Shown: positions 18,248 through 27,300 of the stretch, piece after piece
How positions within the stretch are numbered: the first letter of the stretch is position 1
Layout of the letters: each line of letters begins with the position of its first letter
From: an uncultured Lachnospiraceae bacterium
Lineage (GTDB): Bacteria > Bacillota > Clostridia > Lachnospirales > Lachnospiraceae
Length of the DNA stretch: 64,000 nucleotides
Direction of reading: 5' to 3'
Assembly: GCA_947631625.1 (NCBI GenBank)
Contig: CANRMA010000015.1
Span: 1-64,000 of the forward strand
The notes under the pieces: model-generated
Database searches by the model: none
Told to the model about the DNA's origin: nothing
The model's input: the letters and a program-made list of their open reading frames with translations, nothing else
Position numbers and translations under genes: made by a program

Positions 18248-19435
18248 ATGATAGTACAAAAGTATAAAGATATGTTAAAAGGCAAGTCGGTTATAAGACA
18301 GTTATCTGAATTTGCCACAGCCAGAGGAGAAGAAATAGGTTATGAAAATGTATTCGATTACAGCCTTGGGAATCCGTCGGTGCCTGTTCCTCAGGAATTT
18401 ACGGATGTAATGATAGATATGCTTCAAAATTGCGATCCCATGGAGCTGCACGGATACAGCCAGAGCCTTGGAATACCTTCGGTGCGCAGGGCGATTGCGC
18501 AGTCGCTGAATAAGCGGTTTGGAATGAATTATACGGAAAACCATATTTTTATGACCACGGGAGCCGCGGGGGCGATAGCTCATGCAATAAGATGCGTTAC
18601 ACGGCAGGGAGATGAGATCCTTACGTTTGCGCCTTATTTCCCGGAGTATAATCCTTACGTAAATTTAAGCGGCGCAGTTTTAAAAGTCGTTCCGGCGAAT
18701 GTGGAGGACTTTCAGATAAATTTTGACGCATTTGAAGAAATGCTTACGGATAAGGTGATGGCGGTCCTTATCAATACTCCCAATAATCCGTCGGGAATTG
18801 TGTATACGACAGAAACAATTAAGAAGCTCGCGGCGTTGATGAGCGAAAAGTCCAAAGAGTACGGACATGATATTTTCCTTATCTCAGACGAGCCTTACAG
18901 GGAGATCGTATTTGAAGGGACTGATGCGCCTTATATATCAAAATTTTATTCCAACACACTTTCATGTTATTCCTATTCCAAGTCGCTGTCGCTGCCGGGC
19001 GAACGTATCGGTTATGTGGCGGTAAATCCGGAGTGTGCCGATGCGGAATATATAACTAATATGTGCGGACAGATATCAAGAGGAACGGGACATAACTGTC
19101 CTCCGTCCATAATACAGCTCGCGGTATCGAAAGTCCTGGAGCTTACTTCGGATTTATCGGTATATGAAAAAAATATGAACATATTATATAAAGAGCTTAC
19201 ATCTCTTGGGTTCGAGTGCGTGAAACCGGGCGGAACTTTTTACATGTTTCCCAAAGCGCTTGAAGAAGATGCGACAGCCTTTTGTGAAAAAGGCAGGAAG
19301 TATGATCTGGTTATGGTGCCGAGCGATACTTTCGGCGTAAAAGGTTACTTCAGACTTGCATATTGTATTGATACGGACAAGGTGGAACGTTCGTTGGAGG
19401 CGTTTGAAAAATTTGTGAAAGCTGAATACAGATAG
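18248..19435 (+). CDS. PLP-dependent class I/II aminotransferase
   Basis: 395 residues. Fold type I aminotransferase with the PLP lysine Lys245 in SYSKSLSLPGERIGY, the NTPNNPSG loop, SDEPYREI and the C-terminal FRLAYC arginine. The closest well-known group is the aspartate/aromatic aminotransferase set used in Clostridia, but substrate cannot be fixed. The start ATG overlaps nothing and lies 2 bp after the patatin stop, so the two are translationally close. Confidence 0.9.
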   Translation: MIVQKYKDMLKGKSVIRQLSEFATARGEEIGYENVFDYSLGNPSVPVPQEFTDVMIDMLQNCDPMELHGYSQSLGIPSVRRAIAQSLNKRFGMNYTENHIFMTTGAAGAIAHAIRCVTRQGDEILTFAPYFPEYNPYVNLSGAVLKVVPANVEDFQINFDAFEEMLTDKVMAVLINTPNNPSGIVYTTETIKKLAALMSEKSKEYGHDIFLISDEPYREIVFEGTDAPYISKFYSNTLSCYSYSKSLSLPGERIGYVAVNPECADAEYITNMCGQISRGTGHNCPPSIIQLAVSKVLELTSDLSVYEKNMNILYKELTSLGFECVKPGGTFYMFPKALEEDATAFCEKGRKYDLVMVPSDTFGVKGYFRLAYCIDTDKVERSLEAFEKFVKAEYR

Positions 19436-19485
19436 ATTGCGCACAATCTGTCTGTATGAACCATTATAACTTTGGAGGAAAATAT

Positions 19486-20301
19486 ATGTATGAGGTTTTG
19501 AAGGCCGTGCTGTTTGGCATTGTGGAAGGTATTACCGAGTGGCTTCCCATAAGCAGCACCGGGCATATGATCTTGCTTAACGAGTTTGTGACACTGGATG
19601 TGTCTGCGGATTTCTGGGAAATGTTTCTTGTGGTAATACAACTGGGCGCCATTCTGGCCGTAGTGGTGTTGTTCTGGAATAAAATTTTTCCTTTTGATCT
19701 TAGAAGCAAACCTTTTATCAAAAAAGATATTATTGAGTTGTGGATCAAGATAATAGTTGCCTGTGTGCCGGCGGCGGTCGTAGGGCTTGTTTTTGATGAT
19801 GAACTTGATGCGCTGTTTTACAATCCGCCCTGCGTTGCCATAGCGCTTATTGTATTTGGCATAGCGTTCATAGTGATAGAAAATCGAAATAAGAAACTGT
19901 CTCCCAAAATCCATAGTCTGGATCAGCTTACATATAAAACCGTGCTGCTTATCGGAGTATTTCAGCTTATAGCGGCAATTTTCCCGGGAACATCACGTTC
20001 GGGGGCGACTATCGTGGGCGCGCTGCTCATAGGAGTAAACAGAACGGTGGCTGCGGAGTTTACCTTTTTCCTGGCGATACCTGTAATGCTTGGCGCAAGT
20101 CTTCTTAAACTGCTTAAGTTTGGATTTGCTTTTACAAGTATGGAAGTTACTATTTTATTTGTAGGCATGCTTACGGCTTTCATTGTCTCCCTGATAGTTA
20201 TACGGTTCCTGATGGGGTATATAAAAAAGCATGACTTTAAGATATTCGGGTGGTACAGAATCGTTCTCGGTGTATTGGTATTATTATATTTTATTCTGTG
20301 A
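19486..20301 (+). CDS. uppP: Undecaprenyl-diphosphatase
   Basis: 271 residues, about eight membrane helices. It dephosphorylates undecaprenyl pyrophosphate to recycle the lipid carrier of cell-wall synthesis. The two family motifs are present: EGITEWLPISSTGH near the N-terminus and PGTSRSGATIVGALL in the second half. The ATG at 19486 follows TTTGGAGGAAA. An earlier in-frame ATG at 19456 would add ten residues not found in the family. It confers bacitracin tolerance in other species when abundant. Confidence 0.96.
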   Translation: MYEVLKAVLFGIVEGITEWLPISSTGHMILLNEFVTLDVSADFWEMFLVVIQLGAILAVVVLFWNKIFPFDLRSKPFIKKDIIELWIKIIVACVPAAVVGLVFDDELDALFYNPPCVAIALIVFGIAFIVIENRNKKLSPKIHSLDQLTYKTVLLIGVFQLIAAIFPGTSRSGATIVGALLIGVNRTVAAEFTFFLAIPVMLGASLLKLLKFGFAFTSMEVTILFVGMLTAFIVSLIVIRFLMGYIKKHDFKIFGWYRIVLGVLVLLYFIL

Positions 20302-20383
20302 AAATATATAAAAACGATAATTTTTACAGCATTTCGCATATATAATTGCCGTAAATCCACACATATTTGTAACAGTTTGTTGG

Positions 20384-20412
20384 TTGACAAGTTTTGTGAT
20401 GTGGGGTAAAAT
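20384..20412 (+). promoter_or_regulatory. Sigma-A type promoter for the DUF6465 gene
   Basis: TTGACA (20384-20389), 17-bp spacer, TAAAAT (20407-20412). A near-consensus promoter 89 bp before the ATG at 20501. Confidence 0.8.
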
Positions 20413-20500
20413 CTTTCTATAATCGAGAGATTAGGATAATATTGTGTGACCGGATGACATTACTATAAAGCTAATTGTAGTATAGGGGAGGAAAAGATTT

Positions 20501-21022
20501 ATGGCAGAGACAAAGAAAACGGCAATAGCAAAACCTGCAGCAAAAGCGGTTGTTGCTAAAGCTGCAGATGTAAAAAAAGAAGAAGTTAAAGCAGAAACAG
20601 TTAAAAAAGAAACTGTAAAAGCAGAAGCAGTTAAGGCTGAGGCAGCAGTAAAAGAAGCTCCTAAGACAGAGACAAAGAAAACTGCCGAGAAGAAAACTGC
20701 TGCAAAAAAGACAACAGCCAAATCAGCGGATAAAAAGCCTGCGGCAAAGAAAACTACCGCTAAGGCAGCGGCTTCAAAATCAACGGCCGCTAAAACAACG
20801 GCTGCAAGATCAGCTAAGGCGCCTAAGTCAGAAGTTACCGTACAGTTCGCAGGTAAGAGTTATACAACCGACGAGTTGGTTGAGATCGCAAAAAATGTAT
20901 GGCAGCATGATCTTAACCGTGATCTGAAAGATTTTAAGTCTGTTTCAATTTATGTAAAACCTGAGGAGCGTCTTGCATACTATGTTGTAAACGGTGATGT
21001 ATCAGGCAGCTTCGGTATCTGA
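20501..21022 (+). CDS. Histone H1-like Ala/Lys-rich protein with DUF6465 C-terminus
   Basis: 173 residues. Residues 1 to about 108 are almost only Ala, Lys, Thr, Val and Glu with many KK and AKKT repeats, like eukaryotic H1 tails and bacterial Hc1-type DNA-binding tails. Residues about 109-173 form a compact domain (VTVQFAGKSYTTDELVEIAKNVW..., ending in GDVSGSFGI) that I recognise as DUF6465, common in Lachnospiraceae. The near-consensus promoter, a GGGGAGG ribosome site and a strong terminator suggest a highly expressed single gene. A nucleoid role is inferred from composition only. An alternative is a cytosolic adaptor with a disordered tail. Confidence 0.85.
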   Translation: MAETKKTAIAKPAAKAVVAKAADVKKEEVKAETVKKETVKAEAVKAEAAVKEAPKTETKKTAEKKTAAKKTTAKSADKKPAAKKTTAKAAASKSTAAKTTAARSAKAPKSEVTVQFAGKSYTTDELVEIAKNVWQHDLNRDLKDFKSVSIYVKPEERLAYYVVNGDVSGSFGI

Positions 21023-21067
21023 TATCGGCTTATTATAGAGAATATTGAAATGTGTTAAAACCAGAGG

Positions 21068-21106
21068 GCAGTTGATCCGGAATAGTTTCGGGTCGGCTGC
21101 TTTTTT
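21068..21106 (+). terminator. Terminator after the DUF6465 gene
   Basis: GCAGTTGATCCGGAA pairs with TTCGGGTCGGCTGC (G-U pairs and one bulge), loop TAGT, then TTTTTT. Confidence 0.88.
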
Positions 21107-21199
21107 AATATAAATTTTATAAAAATTTAATTCTTATTACATGTAATAGGAAAATTTTAACAATATATGCCATAAATTATTAATTTTTAGCACAATATC

Positions 21200-21228
21200 T
21201 TGTATGTTAAAAAATAAGCTGTTATAAT
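21200..21228 (+). promoter_or_regulatory. Promoter for the 2545-residue secreted protein
   Basis: TTGTAT (21200-21205), 17-bp spacer, TATAAT (21223-21228), 74 bp before the ATG at 21303, in AT-rich DNA. Confidence 0.65.
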
Positions 21229-21302
21229 ATGAATAATTATAAGCAAAAATAGCATATATAGCAAAGATATTGGTTCAAGATGAGTAAAAGGTGGAGGTAG
21301 GT

Positions 21303-24300
21303 ATGAAAAAAAGAAGAGTATTGGCATTATTGCTTGCGCTTAGCATGACGCTTGGCTCCAATGGCATTATGACATTGGCGGCGGAAGATACAGGAATATC
21401 TGCAGCCGAAGAGACGGTACAGTCGGAAGAGAACGGAAGTAATGAAAGCAATGTATCTGAAGAAGGGGAAAGTGAAGATAATGCAGCGTCAGGGGACACT
21501 GTAAAAACAGAAAGCGGAAGCACAGAGACCGCATCCGGGGAAGACGGCGAAGCAGGAAGCGGAGAAGCCGTATCCGGAGAAGAAAGTGAAACGGGAAGCG
21601 GAGAGACCGTATCCGGAGAAGACGGTGAAACAGGAAGCGGAGAGACCGTATCCGAAGAAGAAAGTGAAGCAGGAAACGGCGAAACCATATCAGGAGAAAC
21701 GGAAGGCGCGGATATGGAAACCGGAGAAGATGAAGTTGCATCAGATGATGATGCGGAAGGCATTCAGGGTAATGCAGATCAGGCAGTTGATACGGCAGTG
21801 GGCGAAGCGGAACCTGAAATGTATACGTTTATTGATGAAACCGGTATGTCCGTTACATATGATCTTAATGCGGAAGCCGGATATGTATATACGGTTGAGG
21901 CAGGTGTGCTTACCAAGGTGACCAAAGCTGACGGCAGCGCACTTTCCGGCACTGTTGAATTAAAGCAGCAGGAAGGAGAAAATGTCTATACCAAGATCGG
22001 AGAAAATATTTTTAACAATACAAGTGGTATTGAATATGTAATACTGCCGGACGGAGTTACCACTATCGGCGAAAAAGCGTTTTTTGATTATACGGGATTA
22101 AAAGGAATAACGATGCCTGCCACGGTTACTTCAATTGAGGCGGGAGCGTTTCAGAACTGCACAAATCTGACACAACTGTCAGTTCCTAAAGCGGTAACGT
22201 CTATAGGCGACAATGCGTTCAGCGGCGACAGCAGTTTATATATGGTATATATTAAAGATGTAGCTTACAGTAAGATGCTAAACATAGGAAGGAAAGCTTT
22301 TTATGCGTGCAGACGTCTTGAAAAATTCGGTTCGGATGAAGAGTTTGTTCTGCCGGGTTATCTGGAAACAATAGGAGAGTCTGCATTTGAAGGTTGTCGC
22401 GCGATAAAGAAGGTAGTTCTTCCTGACAGTGTTAAGGATAAAGTTATAACCACTCAGGATCCCGCAACTAAGACGGAAACGACGGTTACGCAGTATGCCT
22501 TGGGGGAGAGCGTGTTCAGAAATTGTACCGGCCTGACTGATGTAGTGCTTTCAGGCGCGAAGACTATTACAAAGTATGCATTTGCGGGCTGTGTGAATCT
22601 GCTTTCGGTAACTTTTGCGAGCGGTAATGAAACTATTGATGAGTATGCATTTTCTGACTGTTCGAGGTTGGGAGAGGTGAAGTTTTCATATACCGTGAAA
22701 ACAATAGAGAATTACGCGTTTAGTAATTGTACCGCATTAAGATATGCTGAGTTTAACAATCCTGAAGCAAAGATCGCGTCTGAGGGAGCGTTGCCAAATG
22801 AGAATGCAGTGCCGTTGTGGGTAAGAGGTTATGTGCGTAATTTAGACGAGGTATGCCCTTCCGGATATCAATGGGTGAAACAATATGCTGATGACCATGA
22901 TGGAATAGAGTTTATAGAAAATAACGGGTCAACTAAAGAGGAGTTTGCATATAAATATCAGTGTCTTACAGAAAAAGCCGGAAAAGTTACTTTATACCAT
23001 TCCGACAAAGAGACCGAAGTCAGCGAGGTTGGCAAGAGCGGCGGTAAAAAGGTAAAGGCAGGAGAAACGATATATGTTACCGTTCAGACTACTGCTTCGG
23101 TCAAACTTGTAGAAGGATCTCTCAGGTATAACGGTATTCCTATGTCCGGCCCGGATGAAGAGAGATTTTATTCATTTAAAATGCCTGTAGGCGGCGCATA
23201 TGTTACAGCCGAATTTGAGAGTACCGGGAAAGATGAAAATAAAAATATACAGGGTACTGCAAAAGATGTAGCGGTACATTTATCAAATGGCAGCGACTTA
23301 AAAGTCGGACAGACAACAAAGATGTTTCTGACAGATACGAGCGCGGAGGCTGATAACAGTGTCATACCAGCCTCTAAGATCACATTTGCAAGTAATAATA
23401 AAGCTGTGGCTGCCGTATCAAAGGACGGAACCATTAAGGCATTAAAAGAAGGCACGGCTCATATATCTGCGGAATTATATGACAGAAACGGAGAACTGAT
23501 CCGCAATATAGGCGCTGATATAACGGTTGCGCATGCGGATGTTTATAAGTTGAGATTAAAACCCTCCACATATGACACCAACGCCATCATAGTAGATAAA
23601 AATGCAGATGACAGTATATATGGAGTTACCTTAAAAACAAAAAATGTGGAAGTAAAAGGAACTGAATTTACACTTTTGGCAACTGCGTATGACTCAACCG
23701 ATGATAACATGTCTGTGGCATTGAAGTGGTCCAGCAGTGATTCAAGTGTTGCCAGATTAGCTAAGTCCAAAACCGACGACGGAGATTCCCGGAATACCGT
23801 TACAATACCTAAAGGCGCAAGTGGTGAAGCTAACATTAAGGTGACGGCAACCAATACGGATCCTCTGGATGAAGATAACAAAACCGTTACCTGTGAGTTT
23901 AAGGTGCGTGTAATGGACGAAACGCCAAGATTGCTGCGCTCAGACGTTACGCTCAATCCGTATCGTACGGACGGCGTAGTTGTGGAATTAATAAGCGCAT
24001 ATAACACTAAGATTAACGGCGCAAATGTTGAATTGCGTAAAGGAGACGATAAGGCGTCCGTTTACAATGATTTTGCGTTAAGTTACATTGACTCGGGAGA
24101 TGTGAACAGCTCTGTGCTCAGATTTAATCTTACCGCCAGGAACGCCAATATTAAGGACGGTAATTATAATGCCTCGATTTATGTAAGAGTCGGCGATAAC
24201 TACAAACTGTTGCCGCTTACTATCAGGGTTAAGCACTCCATACCGGAGCCTAAGGTTAAGTTTTCGAGTAAAGTTAAGATGAATCTCTTCTATCGCGATG

Positions 24301-27300
24301 GCGGCGCTCAGATTGTTCCCATAATAAGCAATCTGGGAGACGCGGAAGTAACCTCCTATGCGTTGGAGAATATTTCAAAAAGCGGTGATAATGCAAAGTT
24401 TACTGAGAACTTTGAGATAGATCCGGTCACGGGCGTTATTACGCGTTCTGATAATGAAATGGCTTATGATAAGAAGAATAAGCCTGTAGTTACAGGTAAT
24501 CTTGTCCTGAGATTTGATAATTTTAAAGAGAGCTATAACGAGAAAAAGATTAAGATAACCATTCCCGTTAAAACTACTAAACCTTCGTATAAATTAGAAA
24601 GAAAGTCTGACACATTCAATCCGGCAGCAGGTACGCAGACCGTGGAATTGGCGCTTCTTGATGGTAAGACCAAAAAGCCTGTTTTCCTGGATAGCGCCGA
24701 ATGGAGCGTGGAGGTACTTGCAGCGAGCGCCACTAATGCCGTAACGGATGTGGATATTACCGCAGGCGGAGCGCTGTCATTGGAAGTAAATCCCAATATG
24801 GGCGGCGGCAAGGCTGTATTAGGGGTTAAACATGATAATTGGGATACTGCGGTAGAGTTTAATTATACTGTAAAGATCTCCAATAAGAAAACCACGTTTA
24901 AGTTAAGCAGATCTTCTGTTACCATGAATAAATATTTTGCGGGAGAACAGACAGAGGCGCTTACACTTAAAAGCAGTCAGTATGGAATAGAGCCCGAATC
25001 GGTAGATTTTGAAATGCCTGAAAATGTAAGTGAGGCTAAAGAAGAGCAATATGGCAAAATAAGTGTTGGCTATGACAGCGCGGCAAAGAAGGTATCGGTA
25101 GGGCTGACAGATAGCGATATTAGGAACGGAAGCTACAAGTTTATATGCTATCCGCTTGGCGAAGACGGCAATAAAGTTACACTTACGGTCAAAATAACAG
25201 GAAAATCTCCTAAATTATCACTTAAAGGCTCTGCGTCTTTGAATAAGCTGGCAGCCGGTTCTGATACGGCGGCATTGGCGATCAATATTAAAAATCTCCC
25301 CGCCAATTGCGAACTTGACGCCGAAGGAACAACAGGCAGCATAGTTTCAGTCGGAAGAGGTGAAGATGCCGAAGATTTCAGTAGTTATTTTGACTGGAGC
25401 ATAGAAGATAATAAGCTTAAGATTTCTTTGTCTGATGAAAGTATAGCGTCTAAAACATATAGCTTTAAGATGACGCCGGCTTATACGGGATATACCATAG
25501 ATGAAGAAAGGGCTCCAACGACTAAGTTTAAGGTAAAAGTATATTCCGGAACAATATCCGTATCCCTTAAACAAAAGGGAAAGCTTAATCTGCTTGAAAG
25601 GTATGATGAGACTTACTATAGCCCTAACAGCGGTTCTTCGGAAGATATCGATACCGCGGCATTCAATGCAGATTTTGAGGATCAAAATTATATGGCCGAT
25701 GGTCCGGACGCAGACTTTGAAGGTAAAGCGGTAACATTTGTACATAATGGTAAACATGTATCCGTTAAGACTGTAGAGTCTGATACTGAAGTAGGAGATT
25801 CCGATATTACCAATGAAGACGGGTACAGCTTTGTTGTAGAAGCAGCTGAAGGATATGGCGCTGATGTAAAAGTATATGCCAAAGCTGATTATGATGCAGA
25901 TCCCGGCAAAGCACAACCTTTAGAAACAACGCCTTCCGTAGACGGAAATAAGACGACATATAGCATTGCGGCGGAAAAGATCACGGAAGACATTATCGTA
26001 GTCGTAACGGAAAAATATACCGTTACCGTAGTTAAGGATGGCAGCGCGGATGAAGAAACCGTAACAGAGCTTAAGTGCAGTATAAACGGCGGCGATTATA
26101 ATGAATATAGTGATGCGCAGAAACCGGAAGTTGAGTATGGAAACAGTATGTCGATTCAATTTAAGATACCGGAAGGTAAATTGAGCGATAAGCAAAAGCC
26201 TGTTGTAGAAATAAATACGGAAGATAAAGCAAGTGTCATTGCGGCAGATTCCGAACCTGTTGAGGGCGTCTATACATATACTGTTGAAAACATAACCGAT
26301 GCGGTGAACGTAAAAATATCGGTCGAAACCGCGCATACGGTTACTTTGCCGGGAGCAGCGTCTGCGGATAAACCGGAACATGTTTCACAGTTTGCTTATG
26401 CGGTTGTAGATGACGAAACAGGAATAGACAAAGCGGAATTTAGCGATTATTCCGATAAGGGGATGGACGCATGGGCAGATAAGAAGCTTGCGCTTAAGAT
26501 TACGGTCGAGAGTGCCAATTATGTAGTAAGATCGGTTAAATATAAACAGGCGCAGTCGATAGCAATGACTGTTTTGAATGATATTGAAAAAGAACTTAAG
26601 CCTGTTAAAATTGACGGATTGGATTACTATTTCCTTATTGATATGGCAGAGGTAACTTCTGATATTGAATTGTCCGTAGATATTGAAGAAGTATATGTAA
26701 TAACCTTAGTTAAGAACGGAAGCCATTTTAAAGTTAGCGCAATAGATCAGGAGACTTCAAGTGAAATAACGGGAAATACGGATAAGGTTTCCAAAGAAAC
26801 GGCTTATAAATTTACTGTAGAGGCTGATGAAGGTTATGGCGTAACAGAACCGAAGGCCTATACTACAGACAGCTATGGTACAACGTCGCCTGAAAATGTG
26901 GACATTACCGCAACCGGTGACAATAAGACATATACCATAGAGGCAGATAAGATAAAAGGTGATATCACAATTGTTATTACCAATACATATAAGGTTGAAC
27001 TTAATGATGCGGCGGCGGGAACACCTGCAGACAGTATTGAAAATCTGAGTTATAAGATTGGAACTGCCGAGACTTATACAGATTATGTCCATGGTAACGG
27101 CATCAGCGTTGAACATGGTCAGAGTCTTTCATTCAAAGTTAAACCTAAAGAGAGTAAAAATGTGGCGGCGCTTGATGCGGAAGGTCACATACTAAGTCCG
27201 GTTACCGGTACTACTGCGGACGAAGCGGTATATACGCTTGATACCATATCGGATAATACGGTAATTACCCTTTCCGGAGTAAAGAAAATCACGGAAGAGA

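Noticed and set aside
21275..21763. Ser-rich minus-strand frame opposite the giant protein
   Set aside because: It is the antisense shadow of the Glu/Ser/Gly repeats; no start signal and no independent features.
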